Assembly (NCBI GenBank): GCA_020881915.1
Contig: JAJFPB010000010.1
Coordinates: forward strand, 930,001 to 994,000
Source of the DNA: Paramyrothecium sp. XJ0827
Lineage: Eukaryota > Ascomycota > Sordariomycetes > Hypocreales > Stachybotryaceae
DNA: 64,000 bases
Reading direction: 5' to 3'
The position numbers were made by a program, and so were the translations under genes. The notes beneath the pieces are model-generated. The model was not told the DNA's origin, did no database searches, and worked only from the letters and a program-made list of their open reading frames with translations. Numbering within the stretch: the stretch's first letter is position 1; every line of letters begins with the position of its first letter. Below, piece by piece: positions 45,501 to 56,679 of the stretch.

Positions 45501-47329
45501 ACGACTAACGTTTCACAGGTGCTGGAAAGACGACTCTCCTCAATGCTCTTGCTCAGCGACTCAACTTTGGCACTGTCGAGGGCGAGTTCCTCGTTGATGG
45601 CCGACCACTTCCAAAGTCCTTCCAGCGGGCGACTGGCTTCGCTGAGCAGATGGATGTCCATGAGCCGACTGCCACCGTGCGCGAGGCCCTCCAATTCTCG
45701 GCACTCCTGCGACAGCCTAAAGAGGTCGCGAAGCAAGAAAGGCTGGACTATTGTGAGACGATTATCGACTTACTAGAAATGCGAGAGATTGCCGGCGCGA
45801 CCATCGGCAAGATTGGCGAAGGTCTGAACCAGGAACAGCGCAAGAGACTCACCATTGGCGTGGAACTGGCCGCGAAGCCAGAGCTGCTCATGTTTCTGGA
45901 CGAGCCGACGTCCGGTCTTGACTCCGGTGCCGCTTTCAACATCGTGCGATTCCTGCGGAAGCTTGCCGACGCTGGTCAAGCTGTGCTCTGCACTATCCAT
46001 CAGCCTTCCGCCGTACTGTTCGAACACTTTGACGAGCTGATCCTGCTTAAGTCGGGTGGCAGAATTGTTTACCACGGACCGCTGGGCCAGGACAGCCAAG
46101 AGCTCCTCCACTACTTCGAGTCCCACGGTGCCAAGTCATGCCCACCTAACGCCAACCCCGCCGAGTATATGCTCGAAGCAGTTGGTGCCGGAGACCCGAA
46201 CTACGACGGTCAGGACTGGGGCGATGTATGGGCTGAGTCTGAGCAGCATGAAGCTCGATCGCGAGAGATTGAAGAGATGGTCTCCAACCGCCGACATGTC
46301 GAACCATCCAAGGGACTCAAGGACGACCGCGAGTATGCGACGCCGCTGCCGACCCAAATAATGGCTGTTGTCAAGAGAACCTTCGTTGCATATTGGCGCA
46401 CCCCCAACTACATCATTGGCAAGTTCATGCTACACATCCTCACCGGTCTCTTCAACTGTTTCACTTTCTGGAAACTCGGATATACCAGCATTGATTATCA
46501 AAACCGTCTCTTCTCCGTCTTCATGACTTTGACCATTTGTCCGCCACTTATTCAGCAGCTGCAGCCAGTGTTCCTCAACTCGCGCAATGTCTTCCAGTCC
46601 CGCGAGAACAACTCCAAGATCTACTCTTGGTTCGCTTGGGTCACAGCCGCGGTTTTAGTTGAGATTCCCTATGCCATCGTCGCTGGAAGTGTGTATTATT
46701 GTTGTTGGTTTTTTGGAATCTTTGGAACCCGCGTCTCCAGTTTCACGTCAGGTTTCGTATACCTCTTGGTGATATTGTTCGAGTTGTACTATGTCAGCTT
46801 TGGCCAGGCCATCGCTGCCTTTGCACCTAACGAACTACTTGCTTCACTCTTGGTTCCTTTATTCTTTCTCTTTGTTGTCTCCTTCTGTGGAGTTGTTGTG
46901 CCTCCACAGCAGTTGCCTACTTTCTGGCGAAGTTGGATGTACTGGCTGTCCCCGTTCCACTACCTGGTGGAGGGTTTCCTCGGTGTCCTGATTCACGAAC
47001 AGCCCGTCGAATGTTCCGCCGATGAATTCGCGAGATTCAACGCCCCTCCGGGCCAATCCTGCGACGAATATGTCGGGCCATTTATTGAGCAAGCTGGAGG
47101 CTATGTCAGAACCGGCTCAGATGGCATGTGTGAGTTCTGCCAATTTGCCACAGGAGACGAGTTCGGTGCTGGATTCAGTGTTTATTACAGCAACATTTGG
47201 CGGGATTTTGGCATTTTCTGTGGTTTTATCCTTTTCAACTACCTTGTCATTTACTTTGCCACCTGGCTGCGTTTCAAGGGAAAGAACCCCTTGAAGCGTG
47301 TTCTTCCGAAGATCAAGAAGAAGGCTTGA
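42525..47329 (+). CDS. Full-size PDR (ABC-G) multidrug transporter
   Basis: Two exons, 42525-45468 and 45519-47329, give 1584 residues in the reverse layout NBD-TMD-NBD-TMD. NBD1 has the degenerate Walker A typical of PDR pumps (GRPGSGCSTFLKTF, ~276), the signature VSGGERKRVSIAEA (~392) and a Walker B region WDNSSKGLDAS. NBD2 has GASGAGKTTLLN (~979), the divergent signature LNQEQRKRLTIGVEL and LMFLDEPTSGLDS. Membrane domains follow each NBD, each preceded by the family motifs (FGKWGGLLFQGLIVGSLFYN; WRTPNYIIGKF). The only intron falls inside the second Walker A, in the codon before AGKTT. The protein is a plasma-membrane efflux pump of the CDR1/PMR1 kind, exporting azoles, plant defence compounds or self-made metabolites. 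It could serve the oxidoreductase cluster downstream. Confidence 0.95.
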
Positions 47330-48234
47330 AGTTACCTTAGTGGTCATGGAATTCAGAAGCAAGTAATGAAGTAATAGATATCCGCGCGCTTTCTGCGCTT
47401 TCATGCACCGACGCGATTTCAGGTTCTTAATTCTCGGGCAGTAGGAACCTCTTTGAGATAGATTTTCATTTTAGTAAGACTGTGCTTAAAAGAATATGAC
47501 ATATTAGGAAGGCTCTCTTCGTAAATTATGAGTGTTTTGAAGAAAATTTCCAAAAAAAATTCAAGTGTGAAACGGAAATGTGCTAGAGTTAAGAAGAGTT
47601 ACATAATTAGGTTATCGCCATACAGAGCCATTCGAAGAGGTGGCAAATAATATCTATAAAACTCCTGGGATGCTGAAGTTATATTCATTTCGAAATAGTG
47701 TGGAGTGATCAAGAGCATGACGGTCGCGCGCGCTGTTCTTTGGACTTTTCTTCTGATTGGCCAACCGGATGCCGAAAGGATGTCCACCCATGAGAATAAC
47801 GCCCTCATCTAACCCCGAGTATGTGTAGGTCGGTGTCCGAACACGCATCACGTCGCTTCGTATCATTGTCTGACCAACAGCATTGTTGGTCAGATCGAAT
47901 TTGTGTTTTGGGAGGTGGCGGCAGGGGTGGAGAGCAGTGGAATGGCCAGTGGGAGGTGTGTGTGTGTGTTGGTTACTGAAAATGCGACCCCAGCTCCATT
48001 GTTGCAGTCTGATTAATACACGGAGCTTACAGAGGTAGAATTTAGGGGAGTACAACGGGGACGCTGGACAGATGTAAATGATTCTCCTCCTCAAGTTCCC
48101 CACTCTGCCGTGTGAATGCGAAAGCTACCAAGAAACGCATACCTGTTCTTCCCACGAAAGAATCAGGTAAGTCTTGTCGATTATCGCCTACTTCATTCAT
48201 TTGGCCTGATGCAAGTTGGAGAGGTTCCAAAAAG
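47330..48234. other. Intergenic with a (GT)7 microsatellite
   Basis: About 900 bases between two plus-strand genes. It is AT-rich in 47460-47600 and has a (GT)7 run at 47956-47969. An in-frame extension of the P450 start to 48112 looks non-conserved and is not counted. Confidence 0.5.
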
Positions 48235-50160
48235 ATGTTCATCACTCTGTTCATAGCCGCAGCTGTGGCAATCCCATGGCTTTTCTACCCAAGAAAGTTG
48301 ACCAAACCTTCGTGGGCTGGCCGCGGGCTACCTTTTGTGAGGTTTGATGGAAACAATTCACCTGATAGATACAGAAGCGAAAGCGAAGCCATACTAGCCA
48401 AGGGCTATGCAAAAGTACGTACCCTATCTGTATACAGAGCAAGCCGTGTGCAAGCTTGTGCTTGCAATCATTGTAGGCCTACTTGCTGGGTCTTCAACTC
48501 CCGACAGCCTCCCTGACGCTGACCTGGACTGGACCTAATTTTGTGACAATCAGTATACGAGCAAGGGTTTGGCATTTTGCATGCGCGATCCGAACGATGC
48601 GACTAATCCCCTTGTAATACTGCCGGTCAGATACCTCGATGAAGTAAAATGGCTATCTGAGGAGCGCTTGAGTTTTTGGCGTCACATCGACAAGGTATGC
48701 TGGCACACCATTCATGGCCGTATCGGGAAAAAAGTACTCTAACACTGTATCTACCTTTAGCAATCGATCCTCACTCAAATAGGCGGCCCTGGAATCACTG
48801 ACGAGGTTGCCTTGGCTGCACGACAGGGCTTGAGCCGGGCTTTAGGTCAGTTGATCCGCGAGAGCTTTGCTGAGGGGCCTGGTGCTAACATCTGCCACTT
48901 CTAGTCTGGCTGATGGAGCCTTTGCAGAAAGCGTGCCTTGCCGCATATGCAAGAGAATTCCCATCTTGCCCAGGTATTTTCCTCCTCCTCTTTCCTCAAG
49001 TGGAGACAGTAAATCTCATGCTTCTTCAGAATGGACTTCACTTCATCCTTATCCGCTTATCGTCAAGATAGTCGCCAGCATGTCTGCTTGCGTTATGGTA
49101 GGCCCCGAGCTCTGTTCACCCGACCACGAATGGCAAAGCCTATCCATGAACTATGTCGAGGCTGCTTTAAGTGCCCCTGGCAAGATCAAAGCCAAGTACC
49201 CTGTTTGGATGTACTGGGCATCGCGTTATCTCAACGATGGAGTCAAGGCTATGTGGCGACTTCGTATGCGCGCTCGGGAGCTGCTTCAGCCGGTTCTACA
49301 AGCTCGGATCGAAGCTGAAGAGGAACGCTTGGCTCAGGGCATCAGTACAAAGCATCCCAGGAAGTATGAAGACGGTGTCCAGTGGCTTTATGATGCACAT
49401 ACGGCTAGAGGCAAGGTGTTAACGACAGATCAACTGGCCCAGGATCTCTTCGTCATCATGACTGCATCGATACACAGCACATCCGGTGCCGGACTGGCAA
49501 TGTTGTTTGATCTTCTTGAGCACCCCGAGGTTATTACGGAGATCACCGATGAGATCGTGCGAGTACGCGCCATACATCCGACCTGGACGCGACAGGCACT
49601 AAGTGAGTTGCGTGTCCTGGACAGCTTCATGCGAGAAAGCGCTCGATTTCATGCGCTCAGCCAATGTTAGTATAAATCACCATAGAACAGCCCCACGAAC
49701 CTCTCTGCATACTGACAAATTTCACCACACAGATACTGCAGTGCAAAGGGTAGCGACGTCATCTTGGATTTTCAAAGATGGTCTGACCATCCCCGCCGGT
49801 ACCACGATCGCATTCCCGAGCTACCACCATGGATTTGACCCGGCGATCAATACCGATCCGCATATTTTCGATGCGCGAAGACACTTGAAGAAGCGCGAAG
49901 AGCACAAGAATACCCACAAATTCCATTTCGCGTCTGTTGCAGAAGATATGCTGAGCTGGGGCGCCGGCCGGCACTCCTGCCCTGGTAAATTTTTCGCGCA
50001 AGAAACACTGAAGTTGATGTTCATCCACTTACTTACAAACTATGACTTCAAGCACGTCGATGAAGCTAAGGAGATGCCTCGATACGTTTCTAGCAACCTG
50101 TTCCATGTGGCCAACGTCACATTACCAGTGATGTTCAGAGAAAAGAGCTCATCGATGTAA
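48235..50160 (+). CDS. Cytochrome P450 monooxygenase
   Basis: Six exons, 48235-48414, 48554-48694, 48761-48845, 48905-48973, 49030-49665 and 49733-50160, give 512 residues. MFITLFIAAAVAIPWLFYP is a membrane anchor followed by a Pro/Gly hinge, so the protein sits on the ER. Motifs: I helix MTASIHSTSGAG, the ExxR pair in ELRVLDSFMRESAR, and the haem loop WGAGRHSCPGKFFAQE with Cys453 as the iron ligand. Sequence such as RYLDEVKWLSEERLSF, QRVATSSW and LPAG-type FKDGLTIPAGT recalls fungal ent-kaurene-oxidase-like and indole-diterpene P450s, so an isoprenoid substrate is plausible but not shown. It opens a run of oxidoreductase genes. The 139-nt first intron is longer than the others. Confidence 0.92.
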
Positions 50161-50243
50161 AGGAAGGGACTTCTGTCTGTACTGATCTAAAGACTGTTTC
50201 CTCCTTATCGCGCCAAGAATCGTGTTCGGCCCATTCAGGGGCA

Positions 50244-51288
50244 TCAGGTCGACTTTGTGTCAACATGCAAGATGACAGTCATGCTCTTCCAAGTTTCTCG
50301 ACGGAGCTCCTTGCCTTGCTCACCAGTCAACAATGCATTAAGGCTGTAAAGTTATATACGCCGTTAGTTAATGATCTTTAATAATTTGTAGCAAGTTGTT
50401 CACTTACGCAGGATGTTGGTCATTTGTCCAGGACTTGCCATGACTCTCCCACCCGAGGCATGTTGCGCTTACCATAGTTCGCGCACCCTGCTCGGCGTTG
50501 CGACCCATGATAAAATATTTGACGGCCATCGCCAGTCGAGCGACGAACGGTAGCTCGCGTAACATGTTTGTTTCGCATAAACCAGGACATGTGGCGTTGA
50601 TGACGACTTTGTCAGTATCCAGGCACAGCTCGGCGACACCCTGCATGGCGAACCACGCCACCAGCTTTACGAGAAAATATTGTCTTTGGAAGTCAAAGAG
50701 CTTTTTGTCATTGCAGCGTTCAATCAGCGTTTGGGTGGATGGAAGTTCGCTTGGTTCAACTTCGAGAAACGCAACACTGTTGACGAACGACATGTGGCAG
50801 AGGTCTTGCTCTGGCAGCGATTTGGCGGTGGCTCTCAGCTTTGGAAGCAGCAGCAAAGCTAGGGGGCATGGGGACAAGGCATTGACCTGAAGACTCAATT
50901 CAAAACCATCATCGCTTTTCTCGTACGTGGTCTTCATTAGGCCACCGGCGAGTTGGACGACATGTAGACTTGTGACGGCTTCATTTATGTCATCGGCAAA
51001 CTTGCGAACAGATTGAAAGCTCCCAAAGTCAAAGGTCAGAATGATGAAGATGTCGGGCGAGCATCCTGTTGCTTGTACAATAGCCGACCTGGTCTGCTCT
51101 CCCTTCTCCTGTGAGCGCACACCCAGAATCAGAGTTGAGGCACCTAATTTTGCGTATTTGACGGCAGCCTCATAGCCGAGCCCTGAATTTGCGCCCGTGA
51201 CAAGCACGGTCTTGCCCTGGAAGGAGGCTCCGATAGGATCGGCGGGAGGATTGCGGGCTGCCCGCCACAGTGATTTGGGATCTGACAT
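50244..51288 (-). CDS. Short-chain dehydrogenase/reductase
   Basis: Two exons, 51288-50408 and 50343-50244, give 326 residues; the second restores the usual C-terminus (ALLTGEQGKELRRETWKSM). The Rossmann glycine motif TGANSGLG (~31-38) and the catalytic set Ser (SFVNSVAF), Tyr and Lys (YFLVK) are present. QVNALS matches the family helix 4. The NNAG-like turn is altered to QLAGG, so the usual Asn there is missing, which may weaken cofactor or helix packing. It resembles fungal WWOX/retinol-dehydrogenase-like SDRs found in secondary-metabolite clusters. Probably NAD(P)H-dependent reduction or oxidation of a ketone/alcohol made by the neighbouring P450. The gene converges on the P450 gene with only ~80 bp between stop codons. 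Confidence 0.88.
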
Positions 51289-51899
51289 GGCAAAGGCTGG
51301 CGGAATGTTGGACGATGAGTTTGATCGTTTTGAGCTTCCACCTTAGAAGAAAGCCGGCTAATTGAGGCGAAAATCAAGCGAGGGGATTGACGACGACGTA
51401 TAGTGCCTAGACTCTCACGACGGGGAACAGGCTGCCCGGACGTTCCGTGATATGATGCGACTTGCCAACAATAATACGAGATCCTGAACAGTGACACTGG
51501 GGCGGCACGTCTTGTTGGTTCAATGCCCTGCTCCGAATGGGCAATGACCAACATCATAGAGTACCGTGCATGATACACATCCCTTCATTGATAAGGGGAC
51601 ACTTTCACACATTGTGAGACCAACACCTCGGCCCCCAATACCGACACCCACACCGACACCCTCGCCAACACCCACACCCACACCGATCATACGCCAGGCA
51701 AGATCAGCTAAAAGATATGGCAATAGTTGTCGATAATCCTACTGGCTGCCAAGTGTTTTATTAGCTGCGGAACAGTGTAGAGTAATCAAGAGAACGACTG
51801 TTCCGTTTACTTGACCCAGGAGTCTTCGAACCACAGAATATGGCACAATTAAACGAGAAGCTGGGAGGGGGTACCTATGAACAGCTGCGGTGAGATGTT
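51289..51899. other. Intergenic with a short C-rich minisatellite
   Basis: About 600 bases between the SDR and AtuA genes. It contains an array of CACC/GACACC units at ~51638-51686. No gene is supported; the minus-strand Gly/Val-rich frame over the array is an artefact of the repeat. Confidence 0.55.
51638..51686. repeat. ACACCN minisatellite
   Basis: Imperfect hexamer units (ACCGAC, ACCCAC, ACCCTC, AACACC) are repeated about eight times over ~49 bp, with one strand almost free of T. Confidence 0.6.
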
Positions 51900-54020
51900 T
51901 CACGGGTATCCTAAAGCCAACAAGACGGATTGTGGCAGCTTGATCCTTGCGATAGCATTATGCTGTTGGGATCCGTGAACGTCATTTTCCATGAAACCTC
52001 CCGATGCGCACCGTTTTCCTGCTCGCATCCTTGGAATTGTCACTTTAAAAGCCAGTGCAGGCTCAAAAGAGCCGATCCAGGTAATGTCGTCTGAGCCGAC
52101 TCCCAAGACTTGCGTTATGGTCTCCAGGGACCATAAATTGGACTCCTCGACGGCGCGGTACTCTGAAACAGAACTAAACATAACGTCGATGGTGATTTCG
52201 TAAGGCCCTGCGTTTTTGGAACGAAGAACGTGTGCGAGATCTGACAATGTTTCTGGCCGAGCGCGCTGCATGCTGGGCGGTACCACTTCCGGGGAATGTG
52301 AGACTAGGGTCGTCAACTGACGTTGTTTTGGCCTCTTCCCAGCTCCGTTGCCAATATATTTGACCTCGGAACGAATCAGCTTGTTGCTCTTATCTTCTAA
52401 GCCCGCGATGTCACCATTGCGTAAGCGCTCTTCGCCAGGATTCAACTCCATGAGGTGGTAGATGGAGAATTGAGCACATTCACCGAGTTCGATCTCCATT
52501 TTGCCTCCGATGCCAAAGGCAAAGTTTCCGGACGTTGCTTTCTGTCCTGGGTAGGGGCCATGCTGAGCATAAGTTAGCAAAGTCGCGAATACGTACACAC
52601 ACTTCGAGGCTCACAATCATGGCTACTCGAGCCTTTGAAGCGATGCTCGTCGCCAACTGTTGTGTGGCAGCTATGGACTCAACAACGATGAAGATTTCGC
52701 TGGGCCACAACGTGGTGTTGTGATCTCTGCCCTGGATGTGGAAATCCAGGTCCCAGTCTCCTTTTATCTGCGAATGCTGTTGCGCGACATAGCCCTTGAC
52801 GGCTGTGAGAAGCTTGTCGATCTGACTGATCAAGATATCTTGTCATGATTAGACATGCGTACTCATGTTTGGGACACTAGTAAAGCAGTCCTCTTACAGT
52901 CTTTGACAGAGCCCATGAACATGGAGCGGTAGCCTATAACTTTTGCAGCCTCCAGCTTCAGCTGATAGGGCAAACCCTCCTGCTCCGATGACTGGAATAT
53001 GCTGCCGTACACTCTCACTGTTCGACCGTCAGCAAGTTGCTCGTACTTGCAATCATTAAGATGCAGGGACCCTCCCGGTCCGCGAAGAATGTCAGGTCTC
53101 GAGTTCTCGTATAGTGTGTGCGCAGCCACTGTAAGAGGTGTACAACGAGACGAGCTGAGCAGAGGGCGAACCTCAAAATGACCATTCGCAAAGACGGTGG
53201 CAATCGCTCCGTGGGACTTGGGGGTCGAGCACTGGCCTCCGCATTCCATGATCTTGCCCATGTGTAAGAAGCCGCCCAAGCTTTGGTTGATATCTGCTTG
53301 TGCAATCTCTGGGAATTGGCGCTTCAGTTGGAAAATGCAGTACCCGGCGTATGGCGAAGGATCGTAGGCGCGGCCACCAATAATGACATCAAAGTCTGGG
53401 TTGGCCTCCATCGCGTCTGTAAATGGCTCGTAGCCGATCTGCGCAACAATTGTAGTCGACGAGGCAATGTCTGCCTCTTCCAACTCCGGCACGCAAGGCC
53501 GACAGCCAGTAATCCGACCAGCCCTGAGTCGCTCGAGGACGGTGGTTTTTCTGATGTCAGAGAAGATGGAGATGACCTTGAAACGATAGTCCCTAGCGAC
53601 CGCTAGTTAGAAAGCGCGGTTTCATCAATTCTGAAGCATGCCATACTCATTTCCTTCCAGCGATGTGATCTCTTCAATAATGCCTTCCATGACGCGGACA
53701 TGGCTGTCTGTCCCATCGCCACCGGCCGAGCTAAAAACCAGCGGAGCACGGTACTCGTCGACAAGCTCGAGCAATTTGGTCAGGTCGTCGAGGTACGCCG
53801 ATCGAGGACATGTCATGGAGCCGAGCGCGAGCTTTGCTGGGCCGCTGTCGGTCGAGCCCGAATCCAGGATGATTGCCGTTGGCACTCCACTCTGCGTCAA
53901 CTCGGACAGTGCATGCGCAATCTGGGTTTCGTCAAAGCCGTAGCCCAGCATGCCGACGGGCGTGATGACATGGCAGAGCGGCGTTGGGGCAGCGCGCTGA
54001 TCGGATCTTGGTGTCGACAT
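51900..54020 (-). CDS. AtuA-family (DUF1446) protein fused to DUF4387
   Basis: Exons 54020-53647, 53592-52898, 52838-52615 and 52562-51900 give 651 residues. The first ~430 residues form an AtuA/DUF1446 domain: GMLGYGFDETQ, AIILDSGSTDSGP, YEPFTDAMEANPDFDVIIGGRA, YDPSPYAGYC, HMGKIMECGGQC, GPYPGQKATSGNF. AtuA is named from acyclic terpene (citronellol/geraniol) utilisation in Pseudomonas; its chemistry is not settled. The last ~105 residues (LAHVLRSKNAGPYEITIDV, AFKVTIPR, VHGSQQHNAIA) match DUF4387, in bacteria usually a separate small neighbour. A second donor at 52602 would leave a 40-nt intron, so 52614 (GTGAGC) is chosen. An ATG at 54068 adds a hydrophobic leader that I doubt. Transcribed away from the MFS gene through a ~1-kb shared promoter. 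Confidence 0.85.
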
Positions 54021-55002
54021 TGCGCTACGGAAGGACAAAAGCAAAGGGAAGGCAAGAAGAGATTTCAAATGGAAAACAGTTTAATGGCTTTGCTACGTTT
54101 GTTACATGGCGTATCAGTTTGTTTTGTGGCATCGTATGTCCAGGATCATGCCTGGTTGATCATGACGCGGGGCGGCACTCGGCAGGCATTGGGCTTGGGA
54201 AGATGTCCAATGCAACCAAGGGCCGTCGGAGTTTACATCAATCTCCCGCTGCCGTCCAGTCTTCTTTGTGACTGAGCATCTTGAACGGGCAAACTGGCGA
54301 GGGCCTCTGATAGGCCAGGCATCCGGGGAGGGTCAAAGGACGCCGATTGAAAGTGGAGGCCCGTCAGCGGATGGATCCTAAGCGAGCGGAACCAACTAAG
54401 CGACGGTGCAGTGCATGATCCATTCCATGTGCCGGGCCAGCCACAGCGCCGTAGAAAGGACGAGACTTGCCACAGAAGCTAGTCACCATCATGGGGCCCA
54501 GACGAGACCAAGAGCTGGCTCGCACGATCCACAATGGCGCGCGCTACAGGAACCTTAAGTAGTGCTCTCATTCATCCCTTGCCTTTGTTGACGAAGCCAC
54601 AGCAGGCTGACCTGACATGGCGACGATCATCTCATCCCAGCGTACCGTATCTGTAAGCACCCGTATTCTCAAGGGGCCCTAGCACTGGGAATCCCATGTT
54701 TGACCCCCAGGATCCCTGCGTCCTGAATGGTGCCCCGGGATTAGCCTAATTTCGTCTGCCGTCCTACGAGACTTGCCTTGTTTGCCTCTGCTTTAACGAG
54801 GTCCGCCACCCTCGCGCCATCTTCGGCGGCTTGCCAAACTTTGTCCCTTCTCGATATGCTTCTTCGAACATTCCTTACGGCCGTAGGCGTACCGCCCATC
54901 CTTTAAATACCCGATTTCTTGTCCCCGATCTCTCGGGCCCCCTGCCATGAAAACCTGGTTTGGGCAATTCAGCCACAGATTGATTGGACCAAGCTTCCCG
55001 TC
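54021..55002. promoter_or_regulatory. Divergent promoter between AtuA-DUF4387 and MFS genes
   Basis: About 980 bases between two divergent start codons, so co-regulation is likely. Frames that extend across it on both strands are shadows. No specific operator could be identified by eye. Confidence 0.45.
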
Positions 55003-56679
55003 ATGGACAGCAAATCTCCCAAGGAGCAACGGGCGCACAACTCGGGCAGCTTGACGGTCCAACAGGTGGACCTGGGGCTCCTGGCAGCAACAGAAAGCAA
55101 TGGCGACCGAGGCAATGGATCCGCATCGATTGCATCGTTGAGCGCCAAAGCACCAAGCCAGGTGGAGGTGACCGAGTTCGAGGCAAACGTGCGTCTGGGC
55201 GTCGCCATCCGACGATACCCAAAGGTCTCGGCGTACTACCTGGCCCTCACCACGATTGTAGTAGGCTGGGGCCTGGACCTCGTCATCGTCGGGTCCATTA
55301 CGGCCGTCGATGCCTTCCAACGCGACTACGGCCAATCCTTCAAAGGAGACGTAATTATCCCTGCTCACTGGTTGGGCCTGTGGGTTGCATCAACGCCCGG
55401 AGGCATGATTTTCGGCACGCTCTTTGGGGGTTACTTCCAAGACCTCGCAGGGCGACGACTCAGCCTGCTGGCAGGCAGCTTAACATCCGCCATTGGTGTC
55501 GCCATTATTTTCTTTTCATACCTACCCAGCAACATCAATTCCATGAGAGTCATGTTCTTGATGGGTAAGATTGTCCAGGGCTTCTCCATCGGCACGCTCA
55601 AAGTGACCGCCATGACCTACATATCCGAGACGGCGCCTGTCGCTCTTCGAGGGTCTGCCATGGCGTTGTTCCCAGCAGGCAACCTTCTAGGTCAGCTACT
55701 GGGCTCGGTTGTCGTGTATCTGGTCAATGAAATGGAGGGCAGGGCGGGCTACTTGATCGCATTTGGCGTGCAGTGGGTGCTTGCGGTGGCCCCATTCATC
55801 TTGGCGTGCACGATACCGGAAAGTCCGGCCTATTCCTTGGCGCGGAACCGCGAGGGAAAGGCCTTGAGGGCCGCGAAGGGCTTGTTTGCACCTCGTGCGG
55901 ACCCGACGGAGGCGTTGGAGAGGATCCGGCTAAGCCTGGCCAAAGAGAAAGCACTTTCAGCGGGCACAAGCTATGTGACTTGCTTCCAAGGTTTCAATCG
56001 GCGACGAACATTCCTGGTGATTCTGGCCAATCTGTTTCCAGCCATGTTTGGATTGGATCTTCTGAGTAAAGCCAGTTATTTTCTGCAAACCGTGGGCATG
56101 TCCTCGAGACTGAGCCTAATCATGCTGATTGGCGGCATCGTGGCTGGGCTCCTCGCCAACATGGTTGGCATCTGGGTCATGTCGCGATGGGGAAGGAGAA
56201 TCTTGACCTTGACGACTCTCTCAATTGCGGCAGTCTTGTGGGCCGCTATGGGCATTGCTGGGTTTTGGACTGGAGCCAGCGTGTACTACTTCAGCACGGC
56301 CATCATGACGACCGTGATTGTTGTTTGCGGGTTGGGCGTCTGGCCAGCGTCGTACGCCATCATCGGCGAGACCAGCTCACTGCGCCTGCGAGCGAAGACG
56401 CAGGCCGTTGGAGGCGTGGTGCAGCAGGCCGCTAGTGTCTTCATGAGCTTTGTCCTCGCCTACGTCTACAATCCCGATGCAGGCAACATGGGCGCAAAAA
56501 CGGGGTTTGTCTTCTGCGGCCTGAGTATAGTTGGTGTCATCATTAGCTGGTACTGGTTGCCGGAGCTCAAGGGGAGGAGCGCTGTGGATATCGACGAGAT
56601 GTTCAGCATTGGCTTGCCAGCTCGGAAGTTCAGAACTTGGAAAGGAAATGACACAGCGCCGATAGGAGAGACGCATTAA
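55003..56679 (+). CDS. MFS transporter, sugar-porter family
   Basis: A single exon of 558 residues from the ATG at 55003; an in-frame ATG at 54919 would add 28 residues of no clear character. A ~75-residue hydrophilic head precedes twelve helices. Sugar-porter marks: VGWGLDLVIVGSITAVDAFQ in helix 1, QDLAGRRLSLLAGS, GKIVQGFSIGTLKVTAMTYI, SETAPVALRGSAM, PESPAYSLARNREG, ISRWGRR-like VMSRWGRRILTL and the end LPELKGRSAVDIDEMF. The family covers hexose, maltose and organic-acid carriers; the degenerate PESP-AYSL and lack of the usual PETKG suggest a non-standard substrate. Divergence from the AtuA-DUF4387 gene suggests uptake of the compound that enzyme handles. Confidence 0.9.
   Translation: MDSKSPKEQRAHNSGSLTVQQVDLGLLAATESNGDRGNGSASIASLSAKAPSQVEVTEFEANVRLGVAIRRYPKVSAYYLALTTIVVGWGLDLVIVGSITAVDAFQRDYGQSFKGDVIIPAHWLGLWVASTPGGMIFGTLFGGYFQDLAGRRLSLLAGSLTSAIGVAIIFFSYLPSNINSMRVMFLMGKIVQGFSIGTLKVTAMTYISETAPVALRGSAMALFPAGNLLGQLLGSVVVYLVNEMEGRAGYLIAFGVQWVLAVAPFILACTIPESPAYSLARNREGKALRAAKGLFAPRADPTEALERIRLSLAKEKALSAGTSYVTCFQGFNRRRTFLVILANLFPAMFGLDLLSKASYFLQTVGMSSRLSLIMLIGGIVAGLLANMVGIWVMSRWGRRILTLTTLSIAAVLWAAMGIAGFWTGASVYYFSTAIMTTVIVVCGLGVWPASYAIIGETSSLRLRAKTQAVGGVVQQAASVFMSFVLAYVYNPDAGNMGAKTGFVFCGLSIVGVIISWYWLPELKGRSAVDIDEMFSIGLPARKFRTWKGNDTAPIGETH

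Noticed and set aside
51520..51723. Gly/Val-rich minus-strand frame
   Set aside because: Produced by the ACACCN minisatellite, not a gene.
52563..52602. Alternative donor GTGTGT giving a 40-nt intron in the AtuA gene
   Set aside because: The GTGAGC donor at 52614 is stronger, keeps phase and gives a normal 52-nt intron.
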